Source: Diadema setosum
Taxonomy: Eukaryota; Echinodermata; Echinoidea; Diadematoida; Diadematidae
NCBI RefSeq assembly: GCF_964275005.1
Contig: NC_092696.1
Span: 29,099,953 to 29,163,952 of the forward strand
DNA length: 64,000 nt
Reading direction: 5' to 3'
How positions within the stretch are numbered: position 1 is the first letter of the stretch; each line of letters opens with the position of its first letter. Below are positions 1 to 13,482 of this stretch, one piece after another. The position numbers were made by a program, and so were the translations under genes. The notes below the pieces were generated by a model. The model saw only the letters and a list, made by a program, of their open reading frames with translations, searched no databases and was not told where the DNA came from.

Positions 1-214
1 CAATGATTGACAGATGAGGTAATCTCAAGAATATTAATATTGATTGGTGTGGAAGGATTTTTTGTGGGCGTTCCCAAGCAATCTGAAGAAAAACAGAAGA
101 AAAATTCGTTAAAGATATATGGAATGTTTCTAGATATTCGTTTCACCGCAAAAGTGATGTTGAGGGTATCATAAATCAACACAAATCAACGTGCTTTTGG
201 ATTTCAGGGCCCCT
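1..214 (-). repeat. TTAA-type MITE, cut by window start (family of 29790-30269)
   Basis: The right end reads GGATTTCAGGGCCCCT followed by TTAA at 215-218, identical in layout to the complete copy at 29790-30269. The first 70 bases match, in reverse complement, the left-arm interior of that copy (the stretch around 29920-29990), so this piece is the same family in the opposite orientation. The outer left end lies before the window. Nonautonomous; no coding potential. Confidence 0.8.
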
Positions 215-379
215 TTAATGTTCACCATTTCTATCCCATCATGCACCTTAGTTTATATCGATTTTTTTATAACTCCATGTGTACATTGTACTACTATCTT
301 TATTTCATATATCCTGCACTGTTTCACTTTTGCTTTCTCTTATGTACCTGTATGTAATCTTGCACATGGTTGCAGCCAG

Positions 380-423
380 TGCATTTAATTATTAGATGGA
401 TTTGGCGCCTTATAAGCCCCATA

Positions 424-507
<84 letters not shown>

Positions 508-546
508 TATTATTAATATTATTACTGTTATTATTATTATTATTAT
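380..546 (+). repeat. L2-like LINE 3' tail with (ATT)n
   Basis: GGATTTGGCGCCTTATAAG is followed at once by about 120 bp of ATT trinucleotides. The L2 fragment at 16560-17850 ends the same way on the minus strand: a GGCGC-ATTACAAG block, then ATT repeats. I infer a very short 3' remnant of the same or a related LINE. The leucine and isoleucine runs that can be read through the repeat are meaningless. Confidence 0.5.
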
Positions 547-1948
547 TATCATCATCGTCGTTATCTTATGTGAACTATATGATATAATTCGTGTGCATAA
601 ATATGAATACAATCATATACGTACATAAAATGTGGATATTGGATATTTCAAAGATACTCAATAATCGAAAGAGTAGAAAAACATACACTCGAATAAAGAT
701 TTTAATTTCTTTTTTTAGTAAGGGCATCTTCACGTTGAGGAAAATAAAATCTTTTCAATGATCATAAAGTCATTTTATAACAAGAAATATTTGTGAAAAT
801 TAAAACAAAATCATCATATTTGTATAATTATTTCAACCATTTTTCTTTGGTTTTCAGCAGATTGAATTTTAAATATGGGTATATCATGAATGTACGTTTA
901 TATGAACATGTAAGTCTTCATATCCTATTCTATCCTGCTCCTGTTCTATGGTTAGGTTGAAGCAGCTTAAGTTATGATTTAAGACCGTCTTTAGATTTGC
1001 TAGATTTAAAAGCATTATCTTTTGTATGTCTCTGGTTGACAAACCATTGAATGGGTACTTTTAGTAGTATCACTATGCTTGCAATAAACAAGTACGTACT
1101 TTATCCTGCTTATGCCTATGCATTTCAGATAGTCAATACTACTAAGTTACTATCAGCTCGGCAGAGTTATCATGGGTTTTTAATCTCATTGCAGGGCCCT
1201 TTAAGCAGGATGGGATTTAACCCCCCCCCCCCCCCCCCATTCTGCTTCATCAATCAGACTTGGCTTCATATTATTGTACTGTTGGGTGTGGTCCTTGCAC
1301 GAGCTATTCACTCTATTCACTTACCCAGAATACAGTGTTCACCGACTCACGTGCTTCACTCGTGTAGTTACCCCTGTGCTAAGAGCATGCTTGTATTGGC
1401 CTTGTTAGGGCATTTGTTTAACATAGTTGATTTGATCTTTGGGGAGAGTTGTAAATTTCTTCACAATAACATTAAATTGTATTGACTTAAATTAATCACT
1501 TATCAGTTTCACCTGTTAGATTCAAATTATATTGTACTCAATTGATTTGTTCAGTTGACTTTGTATCACTAAAAAGAAATGCAAAAAAGTCAATCAATCC
1601 ATCAAATCTGTTCTATGCGACATTGTTCAGGTCATTCTTGGGGGAAATCGATGATGAATTAGTTACGCTGGCTTTTTAAAGTTCGTTTTTGTGGGTTGCC
1701 TTCAGATTTAGGCCTATATGTACTATTCAATTCCATTTCAATGCAATTCAATTGTACTTTCTTTGCATTAAACGAAAAGCAAAACGTATACACACTACAC
1801 AATTTGTCTACTCATATTGTTAAGCAACTTGAGAAGAAAAGAAAGTGTATGTCATGAAATTTGATACATTTTTTTTTTTACAGATGATTATATAACGAGA
1901 AAGAAATGTACGCTTTGCAATAATAACTAGTATGATTACGTATGAAGA
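547..1948. other. No gene seen; AT-rich noncoding
   Basis: No ORF with recognisable protein features and no clear repeat ends. A C homopolymer of about 19 bases lies near 1219-1237, and short purine or pyrimidine runs are present. Confidence 0.6.
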
Positions 1949-2013
1949 GCTTGCTTCCAAAAGGCGCCAAATTCATTGAAAAATGATGGATTTAGCGCCT
2001 TTTGGATGCAAGC
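1949..2013. repeat. Isolated 65-nt near-perfect hairpin
   Basis: Arms of about 29-32 bases, GCTTGCTTCCAAAAGGCGCC... at 1949-1977 and its reverse complement at 1982-2013, separated by a GAAA tetraloop. A few mismatches or bulges interrupt the stem. The size is close to that of a small hairpin-RNA precursor, but the loop is very short; it may equally be a tiny MITE or foldback. The half GGATTTAGCGCCTTTT resembles the L2-tail block at 396. Confidence 0.6.
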
Positions 2014-2870
2014 GGTTCCTGGTGGGTGAGAGTTCTTGTCGAAATCTCCGGTTTATTATGGGTAAACTCTGCATCTATACTCTGCTTGTATCTTTCCGTC
2101 ATTTATTGTTATGAAGAATTTGATCGCCAAACCAATTAACTTCGTTCTTGTCGAGTTATTTATGATTAAAATCGCTTAAAAACTAAAGAAAATAGTGAGA
2201 AAATATGAAGAGTTTTTAAAAATAACTTACAGAATATTCTTGATATATCATGAGTGAGGTATGACTGGAAAGTTTGTTTGTTTTTTTTTTTTGCTTATCT
2301 GATGGTGGACTTATTTTAATGAATTTTTTAAATGGCGCTTATCTCGTTTTCAACTCATTAAACTATTCATATGTGTACTGTTGTGCGTGTGTCTGTGTGA
2401 GTGTGTGTGAGTGTATATAATGACATGTCTCTTTTGTGACGTACATTGGGTCATTTTGTCCGGGCTCTTATATCTTATTAAAGATTGTGAATGATACCAT
2501 CCCGTTGTTGTTTTTTTCTTCTAATTTTAGCTTGAGAGTAAAACGGTGTTGTCATTCTCTATCAATTTTTTTTCTTTCTCTCGTAGGTCATATCTATTTA
2601 ATCTCTTCTTCATTTTGTATTGCCTTCAACCTTCATCGAGAAACTTCTTGTTGCGAGATAGATGGTGTAATAACTACGAAAGATGGAAAAATGTGACGTC
2701 ATAAGAATTAGTGCTATTAATGATTAGTAATTAAAGACTGGTCAGTTGCCATATCAACGTGTCTAAAGATCGAATCGCCATTTTAAGTGGATCACCCCTC
2801 CTTCCCTTTTTTCATCCGTCTTCTTATTTCCTTTTGTTTTGTTGTCGTTTTTTGTTCCCCTTCCCTCTTT
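2014..2870. other. No gene seen
   Basis: AT-rich sequence with short T runs and a GTGTGTGA stretch near 2395-2415. No credible exon or repeat boundary recognised. Confidence 0.5.
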
Positions 2871-3313
2871 CGCTGTTTGTCTGTATAAGCGTCGTGCCAG
2901 TACGTATCGGGGACGGGGGAGGGCACGGCCACTTTGAAAAGAGTGTTTCGCTCTGTTGGTGTGGAGATCGCAAGCAACGCTCAAACATTCCCTTTGCACT
3001 TCTATGGCCCCCTCAACGTATTAGGCGAAGACCCCGCGCGAACTTTCTATTACGTCGATGCGAGCGAACGCGTATTGATTTTTCCCCGTCCCGTCACCTA
3101 TTGTTATATCTGAACGTTTAATTGGGTGACCGACCTCGGTAGAATACGTCCTGTATTATCATTCAAGCACTTCCACAGTAGTGTCACATATACACGTTCT
3201 CCCTAGCAGACAAATCGAAAACTCGTCCACAGAGTTGAATAGCCGCATCTCCCCGTAGTTCTGGCCAGCATCCGCCACAGACGGACAACTTTTCTTTCCT
3301 CAAGAACATACAG
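2871..3313 (+). promoter_or_regulatory. CpG-rich patch with candidate noncoding first exon
   Basis: This stretch is visibly richer in GC and CpG than its surroundings and ends in ACATACAG|GTATGT, a good splice donor at 3313/3314. It therefore looks like a promoter plus first exon of a plus-strand gene. No matching coding exon is found until the tetraspanin 18 kb downstream, so it could be a distal alternative first exon of that gene, part of an unrecognised gene, or chance. No TATA box is obvious. Confidence 0.3.
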
Positions 3314-3636
3314 GTATGTCGCTTTTAGAAATATTATTGTCCCTAAACCTTTCTTGCACGGGCTGTGATCTAACGATAAAATTTGAGGGAGCCTTTAATG
3401 GCGTGAAATGCTCTTCTCCCATGGCAACCGTGTTGGCTTCGCGGTATAGTTGCACTGTTGGAACAGATACTGTGCATACGCACCATGAAGAACCAACAAT
3501 AGAGAAACTGATCCGGGTTAGATGACGTTCGTATCAATATAGGCCCAGCAAAATGAGATGATGTATTGCCGATGCCTCTAAAACGGCAAATGTCCGTGCG
3601 CGAAAAACAAAATGACGCCATTTCCAGATCGAAGAA

Positions 3637-3674
<38 letters not shown>

Positions 3675-4208
3675 TAAATCACAAGAGCAGAATATTGTGT
3701 TGCTTTAAGCAAGCAAAAAGATTTTATGGCGCTCTTGAATGTGAACCATGTGAGGCGGCTATAGACTTGCCAGTTCCATACCTTTATACCCATACGACAT
3801 AATAATGATACCGTTGTCACAGCTGTATACGCTCTGGAGTCGATTCCACGTTCTTGCAATACTGCATTCCAAGAAGTCTACATTATAGCTTGTATTCCTG
3901 CAGCATGTATAGTCTTGAAAAATATGAAATATAATATGCCTGCGGTGTCAAACGTGCTTGCCTGTGTTTGTCGTGTATCTAGTTACGACGTTTATGAAGG
4001 GTCAAAGGCATATGTCATTGAACGTTTATGATATACACGTGCAGGGCATCAAAGGAATACCTTTGATTTATTTCTTTCTAAATATTGACTCATATTTTCT
4101 TTAATATCCAACGTGTGTATGTATATGTCGTTAAGTATATCTATATACATTTACATATACACATTGACATTCATATATCATATATATAAATGTACGTAGA
4201 TATATCAA

Positions 4209-4289
<81 letters not shown>

Positions 4290-5690
4290 CATGTACTTTA
4301 ATTTGCAGCACTTATAGAAAAGGAATATAGAAAGGAAATAAATCATAAATATTTCTTGTTATAACAACTTTGAATTATCAAATATCCACTTGTATGAATA
4401 TACCTTCTCGGTAGAGATGCAAGGTAAAATGAAACTTACATGTAAAAATGATATAAAATAATGTGATATGATGAAAACACCTAGTAGAGTGAATGTACGA
4501 ATGTGATAATGATCTAAACTTCATTGGAAAAAAAAAGTGTAACTAAATTTTGTAAGGTATACATTTAGATGAAATAAAACAGATGCAAAACTGCAAAAAA
4601 CAATGATTAATACCATTCAAACTTAATTTCCCTTATTAATAAAGAATGTCGTGATGGCGACTGGTATGCCTCCGCCATTATCTTATTCTCCTAGTTCTCT
4701 TAATAGATCTACTGTGCATATTGCATGCTTTCTTAGCTGTTGCTCTTCAAGCGTATGCATGTATTCATCCAAATCGCACAAACGCACTTCTGGGGCGTAA
4801 AATGTTATCAATCATGGATCGACATGATTATTGTCGTGCGCGCATGAGCGTCATCAGCCTATTACATTGATTTAAAAAAAAAAAAAAAAAACTATAAAAG
4901 GAATAACGGCTGAATAATGGCATATACATGTATAAAACATGATCTCATTTCATGTTCCTTATTGACAACAGGGATGATACACTATAATATACCCAGTATA
5001 CTGCATGAAGGTAATGACAGCATGAAGGTAATAACGTAGATTGCATTCAGGATTGGCGTCGAATTCGCTCTCCGTGACTACATAGTTCCGATGACGATGA
5101 ATAATTTACCGATGACGTCCCTCCGTCAACGAATTACCGTCCTATCCGTCTCGGCTGTCAACAAATCGATGTCTCTGTGTGTACACATCACCCCCGAGAA
5201 GCCGTAACAGGGTCCGCCTTAGCTTGGTTTGGACGGCAGTAAATTCAATAAGACTAAAAACTCGCAAGTACCAACGAGCCAACGTCAACTAAAGAGACCC
5301 GGACATAATATTATTTGAGGGGGCAGAAAATAGCCTGCGATAACATTTTAATTTTTATGCGGAACATGAAAGCAGAATTACCATCTCACTTCATTGTCAC
5401 TGCTCTCTGCTAAGTCATTTGATTAAATCATTCATTGCTTTGTATTCATTGCTCTTAATATCGTAATGCCTTCCACAAGAGGGATGAGTAGAAAAGAAAG
5501 AAAGAGGGCTCCTTACAAGCATGCAGATTTTTTTTTTTCTGTAATTAATCTGAAGATGAGTGAGTTGGTAGTCTGCTGTGGGGGTGAAACAAGGTTAATT
5601 TCAAAGAAATACAAAGCACCGTTTCGTGGTTAACTGTTTACAATAAAGTCGCATCGAGTTAGGATGAAACCGCGTTGGGAAGTCCGACTG
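3314..5690. other. Noncoding, microsatellites only
   Basis: Holds an A-run of over 30 bases near 3640-3672, a (CT)n-(AT)n compound at 4211-4287, an A-run near 4874-4890 and a G-run around 5692-5709. No gene seen. Confidence 0.6.
4211..4287. repeat. (CT)n(AT)n compound microsatellite
   Basis: About 34 bases of CT dinucleotides run directly into about 43 bases of TA dinucleotides. Confidence 0.95.
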
Positions 5691-5744
5691 GGGAGGGGGG
5701 GGGGGGGGGAGAGAAACCAAAAAAAAAACGAGCAAAAATGACCC

Positions 5745-6060
5745 TGTGATCAGGGGCTATTGACTCCAGCCACTGATACTGGATCGCTCATGAGTGAACC
5801 GACTTGAAGCCACTGTACCCCGCCGCCATCTTAACACGCACATCGCCCGCGTACTAGTACATTTTCATTTTGTGTACGCCGACGAATTCACATAATCTTG
5901 GGGACAGACTCTGATGGAAAATGCCTGCGAATCCCCATAGAGCGTGCGGCGTAAGATGGCGGCGCGACGGCTTCACTTCTGAAGCCTGAATGGGCCAAAG
6001 AGATATCCAGACATCTCCTATAGAGATCTCTGGCTCCAGCACTGCTCCTGTAGTGTGGCC
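5745..6060. repeat. Degenerate inverted repeat with GCCGCCATCTTA cores
   Basis: CGCCGCCATCTTAACACGCAC at 5820-5840 reappears inverted as GTGCGGCGTAAGATGGCGGCG around 5943-5963, and both are flanked by GAAGCC-type blocks. The sides are only partly alignable, so boundaries are approximate. Possibly an old MITE. Confidence 0.3.
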
Positions 6061-8726
6061 TAAACATAAAATTAATCACCACGCAAAACAAAATGAAAAC
6101 AACGGACTCGCTAATCTCTCCAACCCCTATCACTATGGATGAGGTGGGGTGGATTAAAGAGTGTCGCAAACGTGTTGTCATGCAAATAACTCCATTGTGT
6201 GTAAAATGCATCATCTTGCCTGTGCTAATACTACATGCAAAATTTCACTGTAAGCCCAAGGAGAGTACCTCCTTTGAAAGAGAATGGAGGTATGCAATGA
6301 GATGGAGCTAACATTGGAGCTGAGATTATGCGTTATCTAGAAGACCGGATGATCTAGAAGAAGACTTTCAATAGTGACAGTGAATTACTAGCGGCCTCGA
6401 GTAAATCTAGCTGGTGTAGCAGGTAAGGGGGAGAAAGGGAGAGTAGATTGGCAAAGAGAGAGTAAAAAGAAAAAGAAAAAGAAAAAGAAATGGTAACCAA
6501 AAACAGTATTGCCAAAACAATCTCGTGGGCAAATACGCGTTGCAATCATTACGTAACAAAACTATAGGCTGAACTTACGCAACCCTGCCCCCGGGGGATT
6601 ACAGCGCGAGGATGAAGGAACACAAATCTGTGATTCGTATGCGTGCTACGATACCGTCAATTTGAAAAGGGAATCATTACAAATGTTGTGTCTACTTTGT
6701 TAGAAAATGTGGGTTCAATAGATTTGGTAGAAAGTCCCCGTATAAGCATTTTCTCCTCTGCGTGCCGTGTGATGTTGAAAATATACCTTCATGGTGTGTA
6801 GAAAACTGCGCGACGATGAGTAGAAGGTATTTGATTTTGCGCATGACTATTGAGCCATGTTCAGACCTACCAAACGCAGCTCAACTAACGTGAAAAGCAG
6901 CAAGGAACATGACGAACCGCGACGACCCCTAGGAAAAAAGAAACTGTCGTAGAAGAGCTGAAATCACCTTTATGTTTCCCAACGATAAACCTTCTCAAGT
7001 GAAAAAGAAAGCATCCAAGTGTTCTCTTTCCATGGCGATAGAAAGGCAAAATGTAGCATCCATTTACACACAGGCACATGAGACACAATCTAAAGAATGT
7101 TATGTAACATAGTTGTGGCTTTAGGATAAGGAAGACGTCGTAGAATATACAATAAGGTAATATACTTTTCATTTAGACAATATGCTCAAACTATATTATA
7201 CTAGATAACTGGGTTACGTATGACTAGTTATTTTGTGTTTTGAACTTTTTAACTTTCATCAGTTCAGATAACTGGTAACATATTTTTTTTTTTTCTTTTT
7301 GGTTGATTCTTTCTAAAATAAATCTGTGCTATGTATTATATCGCTGTCTCTTTAAACCAATATTTGATTATTCATTCTTCTATAATCGAGATGATTTTCG
7401 TAGAATTTGGAAATATTCAAAGAGGGGTGGGTTGGCGACCAGTGAAATCAATGATTGTAGTGATGGAGACATTGGTAGAGGAATACTGGTCACAACAAAT
7501 GTATCAACAGATCCCAAATTTGTGTCAGTTCTCTGGTGTTATTACAAGCTCTGGCCGTGTCCATGTGGTAAGCGGCCAACTCGAAGCAGAAAGTACAGAG
7601 AATACGCCGTGTTTGTTTAACTTCAGAGAAAAAAGTTGTGTCTATATACAATGGATGACGCGCCGTAAAACTAACAGCTTTCGAGTTCAAGGGAAAACGG
7701 GCCAAGTGAACATGGATTCGGTGTTGGAGTATACGCCTTTGTGCGCAGTCTTTTATGATTCCACAAAGTCCATTGTTAGGCAACTAAGAGTTTGACGTCA
7801 CGATGTCTTTAAAGTTGCCTTTGTATTACATATTCTTTATTGACATCGATGACTAGAGTATAGACTTGTCACGAGCTGTTACCAAACGTATGATTCATTA
7901 TTTCTTGTCTCTTAGGCCAGGGAAACGCATTATCAAGGTACAGTGGTCACATGTTGATTTTTGTTTTCTTTTCTTTTCCCCTGGGTGTCGGATTTAAATC
8001 AATTCGAATGAACCAATTATAATTGAGAACTCTACCTTTTTATACTTCACAGGTTCATACAAAAATTGAAACATGCCAATTTCCCTTATACTCACACAAA
8101 CATTGTAGGCTTTTTATATAATCATGCATTTTTTGTTGAATACGATACATTCAAGTATGTTGTCATTAATGAATGTATACATACACACATAAACACATAC
8201 ATGTACATACTGTACATTTACACACCGTAATCATATCACTATACACACATACATATACATAGATGTAGGACCTATAAATACAGGCATAAGGACCTGGAAG
8301 TATGTGCCAACATCATCGGGCACATACATCATTTTGTGTTATCTTCCTGTAATTCCGTGTTGACGTAGGCCCTTATAGCGTATCTAGGGAAATGATGTGT
8401 TGTTGCTGTTTCTTTCACATACCAGTTTTAGTATGTTATATGTTATGAAAGACAGTTCGTGTTGGCTCCTGCCAAAGGGCCTAAATGTCTTTAAAAAAAA
8501 AAGAGATCAATGATGCAATTAACCCCGCTTTGTGCTAGCAGCTAGGCAGAACCTATTAATCAGCTGCAACAGAATTGGAACGGCATATAAATCATATGAT
8601 TCCCCTTTTCGCATGACAAGGTCAACTACATATTTATATGTCCTCTATGTGGAAAATTAAGTATGCACAAAAGTAGCAGATAGAGAGAGAGAAAGAGAGA
8701 AAGAGAAGGGTAGAGATAGAAATATA

Positions 8727-8728
<2 letters not shown>
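6061..8728. other. No supported gene
   Basis: The longest open frame is 7331-7795 (154 codons, plus strand). Its product shows no domain, signal or membrane pattern I recognise, and no splice context supports it. Otherwise AT-rich sequence with short A and T runs. Confidence 0.5.
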
Positions 8729-8771
<43 letters not shown>

Positions 8772-8822
8772 GTATATTAATACATATGTATGTATATACA
8801 TATATGTATGATTATATATATA

Positions 8823-8878
<56 letters not shown>
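8729..8878. repeat. (TA)n microsatellite pair
   Basis: Two long TA runs (about 8730-8767 and 8816-8878) flank a short TATGTATG-rich linker. GAGA-rich tracts border the block on both sides (8680-8720 and 8896-8920). Confidence 0.9.
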
Positions 8879-8881
<3 letters not shown>

Positions 8882-11800
8882 GTACGCGGTGCAGATAGAG
8901 AGAAAGAGAGAGGGAGAAAGGGCAGAAATTTAGTGATACAGATATTCAGCATATGATCACGCGATAGTCTGCATGTAAGTCGTGTGAGATATGAGCAGTG
9001 AGATTAGCAAGACATAGTCGACGTAAAAGAGAATTAAAAAAGCGTAACTTGTAAAGAGGGAACATTGTAATGTTTATTGCATGCAAAATGTGTGTGTACA
9101 GTATGTCTAGAAATTGAGATAAAATTCATAATAATTATACAGGGCAAGTATATGTATTAACTGAACAGGAGTGAGCTGTTTATTGATTATACCGTGACGG
9201 AGAGGTACTGGTCATTTCCTAGTGGTAAACAGCTTATAGTAAAAGATGGCCGACCTAAAGGAGAATAAAAACGATAGGGGGCACTGTGTTCGTTACATAT
9301 TTCACGCGTATACGCATTATCATAATGGAAATATCGAGTTCATTGCTCACAACCTTGTTTGCGTGACAAAAGGTGAACCAGTGTAGCTTATATTCGTACA
9401 AATTACACTAGTTCAAGGCCGAGATCGGGTATTGATAGTTCAAGAAGGAACAATATATTGCATGAAAGGCGTGGTCCAACGCATCCTGACCCGCCATGCC
9501 CGTAGGCATGGGTTATTAATCGCACTCTTGCCAATGAATGTACTATGCCCCGACCCTAATTTCACTGCGGTGGTCTTGCCAATGAATATAGACCGAATAT
9601 GCTATAGTATTCTATTATAGTCTATTGCCTAAAGAATCTGGGCGGGTCGTGTAAAAAGCACGCTGGAATTTCACAAAGTTTAGATAGAATGGGTTAATTT
9701 TCTTATATAAAGAAATTGCATTATCGGCATGTATCAAAAAGTAGAATTGTTATAAGCAAAAAATGCGTACCAATAGTACACACATACGTACACACATACA
9801 CACACACAACACACACACACACACCAAGTTACATAATAAATTATTATGCAGTTTGTGTATTCGGTGACTGTGTTTGCCAGCGTGCGTTATCAAACCTCAG
9901 TACGACCTTTCATATCTGGCTAACTTCTACATCTCTACTTATAATTTTATCAGTTTTAGAGTGTCTTTACAGACTTGATTCAAAGGCACTCGCTTTTATA
10001 CGGAACTCTTCTAACAATGCAGTGTGCAGACCCTATTTAATATTGCAGTCTTTCCGCCGGAAAGCAGGCAGGTGTATCAGTGATTGCCGACCATGCATTA
10101 CGAGTGAAGCGACGCCAAAACCGAACACCATCCATTACCTAATTGGAACGGTTTCTCTTTTATCAAGTTTAAGGTATCAGTACATTATTACCTAAAACGA
10201 GCACACATTGCAGACAACCACGCTCACGTTCAAACTGTTTGACACGACGCGACGCGCACGTAGGCCTACGTCGTCGGTTTATACCGTGTTCGCCGCGCAA
10301 CGAGAATTTACTTTAGGGTCTGGGCGGCTTCTGTTTGTGTTTGTGTGTAGAATGTGTGTAAGTGTGTGAGCGTGTCACTGATATTTTCAGACATTGACGC
10401 AACTTTCAATGGGGAAATTCTTCATCCGGGTCATCCTGACGTCATTGACTCGACGTGCCATGAATCTCCGCGTACCACTGACATCGATTGATCATTTCTT
10501 TCTGTTCAATTCTTCTATTATTTTTTTTTTTCTTCTTGCGAAGATTCAGTGTCGAATATAATGGTCTCGTAAAAATACGACGAGTTATACTGCCATGATT
10601 TCGCATGACGCATACAGGAATTAAGTTTCAAAGAGCATTATGATCACATTACTGTACCAGTAAGTCTTAATGCAATCATTTCTTTATCAGAAATCTAAGG
10701 GCGCCTCCGGCATTCAAAGAAATACGATAAAAGCACTCCCATGTCCCATGGCTACGGGAAACACATGGATATTTGTACATCATTCTGATTCATCAAATAT
10801 TGAGAATGGCACAAAACCATGTTGAAAATGAAAGCTTGCAGAAGACGGGTATCACAAAGAAGAAGAAAAAAAAAACCCCACAAAACAAGCATTATGTCTA
10901 ACGTGCATGAAGATTCCAACAATCAAAATTCGTGATGTATTTGGTATACCTGTAAAGTCTGGATTTGTGACGCATTACATTTTGGGAATTACTTCCTCAT
11001 CAAAAACAAACAAACAAACAAACAAACATACAAAAAACAAACAAACGGATAGCTAATTATATAAATAAAAATTAAATAAGTTAATTGTGATGTCAACAAA
11101 AACACATAATCATCAATTTATGAGACTTACAGGCTTTCTGCACTGAAACAAGGAATGACTAAAGAACATTCCATCGTTGAATATGCTAGGTATTTTAATT
11201 ACCGAAACAACATGCATTCATCAATATGCTCGTATGAAAGATTATACGATCTAATGAAGGAGAAAAAGCATGTCAAAATTAATATGACTCCATCAAAACT
11301 TTACCATGGAATGTTCTATACCGTGAGTTTTAACAGTTGGTGATGCGTCTATCTCTGAAAAACATCCGGGTCAGCGATCGCCCACGTTGTCATCATGAAC
11401 CAGAATATCGCACTTTTATAGCAGTCGAAAGAATTTTAATGATTTAGGCAATAAAGCTTTGCTGCTATTATACGGATAAACAAAACGTTAAGAATTCAGT
11501 GGTAATTCGTGGACTCGGATGTTTTAATAGAAACATTCGTACTGACGTACAACATTTACATACTTTACATAACTATTGTTAGATGACACATTTCAAAATA
11601 CCAATCTATGGTTGTCATAAAGCCATTGACATAATGTTCATGTTCATATGCTAGAGTCTATAAGATAAAGATCCTTAGAAATAAAGTTTTAGATAGCGTT
11701 TCTGCGTTCTGTGAGCAACGTGTCGACAGTGTAGCTTCCGGTAGCCTTCCATAATTATGTTTGTAGCACAGCGCCATACCATAATTATACTGTAATAGGT

Positions 11801-13419
11801 ATTACAACCTGTTTCTTCATTTCCATTATTTATTGCGCAGAATTTATTGATAACTGGGTCATCGTTACGGGGGAAATGGGAAACTGGGATAATGCGTGAC
11901 ATTCCGATCTAAAATGTTTGAAATAAATTTTATGTTTGCTTATCACGGAATTCTTGAAATTCCTCTGGAGGTTTGTTCACTTCCGTCTATGTATTTAACA
12001 ACAAATCCAAATATAGAGGCTGCTAAAAAGCAACAACCAAAGCAGTCAACCCAGAGCGGAAAGACAATCCCTCAATCTACCTTTTACTGCATAAGTATAT
12101 GCACCCATTATTTTGTTGACGCAGTTATTATAAACTGCTGGACACATCAAATTCAGACAAAAATGCACGATATAACAATGTTTTCATAAAGTAAACAATG
12201 AGAAGACGATATCATTTTAAATGGTAAATGCGTCATCTCTCTAGGCTTTTGGCTTTATGCTTTCTATCAGTTGCTAACAACCACAATAAGGCCTTGGTCT
12301 TTGTCTGGCCCTGACTGAAAGGCAGAAACAAAGGGGGAAAAAACACCTTTTTCAATTGGAAGGCTCCGTACACATGGTATATAAAACCTTTGTGTCACAC
12401 TCAAGAGTAGAGCCCTGTTTGGTTGGAAATTATGAATAAATCGAAAAACCAGTCGAAAAACCCGCGGTTGACCCAACGCCCGTGGTGTATAATGATTATT
12501 CTTAGCCCGTGATACTGAACATCTCCTGCACCCTGTCCTCCACTACCACTGTATACATTAATCAGATAATTTAATATATTTTCCCTTTGTAACAATTTAT
12601 TATGATAATTATTTACACTATACACTATTTCAAATGAGACCTGGTGATGGGAAAACGAAGTGAAAATACAACGTCAAAATATTCAGGGTTATATGCGATG
12701 CAAATATTATTTTCGCTTCGATGAAATCCACTTATACAAATACAGAATGTTTATTAGTAATCTCGTAGGGGATCTGTAACGCTTTCTCAGGTTAGCCATA
12801 ATCTAAAAATATGTCGGGTCAAACACATATCATGGTTAGAGATGAAAGCGTTCTATATCATTTCCCAATTAGCTCTGTAGCCATCTGATTTCATGAAAGG
12901 CGTTGTTTTAAGTATCTTTTTTTTTTTCAGATTGGAAAAAGTAGGGTGTAGAGAAAACAATGATAATAAAATTAGAAAACAAAAATGGATTTTAGTGTCA
13001 TACATGCTAGAATGATGGATCTCTGTTATTGTGTGTACTCGAGGCTATTGCGTGCGTCAGCGTGTGCGTGTGTTTGTGTGTGCTTGTGTCTGTGTGACTA
13101 TGTGCTCATGATGTTTCATTTATTTTAATAATTTCGAGAACTTTTACTGCCTTTAAAATCTAACATATTTGTCGCCTCTCCCCTTCCGAACCATGGTGGA
13201 CTTAAAATAAAATCCCATTCCCAAACGGCTTATAAACGTGATGATATTCGCACAGAGATACTGTATCTTATATAAGATTCTTTGTCTCACTTAGTCCCAA
13301 TTATTGAATGCAGGGATTTTTCTTTTCTTTGCCCATTTTGTGCGTCAGTCTCGGTAAGCAAAAAATTGATATTATCTTTTTATATTAATGATTATACCAA
13401 TCGGTGAACCCCCCCAAAA
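8879..13419. other. Noncoding, microsatellites only
   Basis: Contains (AC)n near 9780-9826, AAAC repeats near 11005-11045, and a CpG-rich patch at 10240-10310 with the perfect 12-bp palindrome CGTAGGCCTACG. The open frames present, including 9716-10195, run through simple repeats and show no family features. Confidence 0.5.
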
Positions 13420-13482
13420 ACAAACAAACAAACAAACAAACAAACAAACAAACAAACAAACAAACAAACAAACAAACAAACC
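13420..13482. repeat. (AAAC)n microsatellite
   Basis: About fifteen uninterrupted CAAA units. Confidence 0.95.

Noticed and set aside
396-612. Poly-Leu / poly-Ile open frames on both strands
   Set aside because: They are read through an ATT microsatellite and have no protein features outside it.
7331-7795. 154-codon open frame as a gene
   Set aside because: No domain, signal, membrane segment or splice context; length is not exceptional among this many frames in 64 kb.
9716-10195. 159-codon open frame as a gene
   Set aside because: Runs through a (CA)n tract giving HTHTH, and the remainder has no recognisable features.
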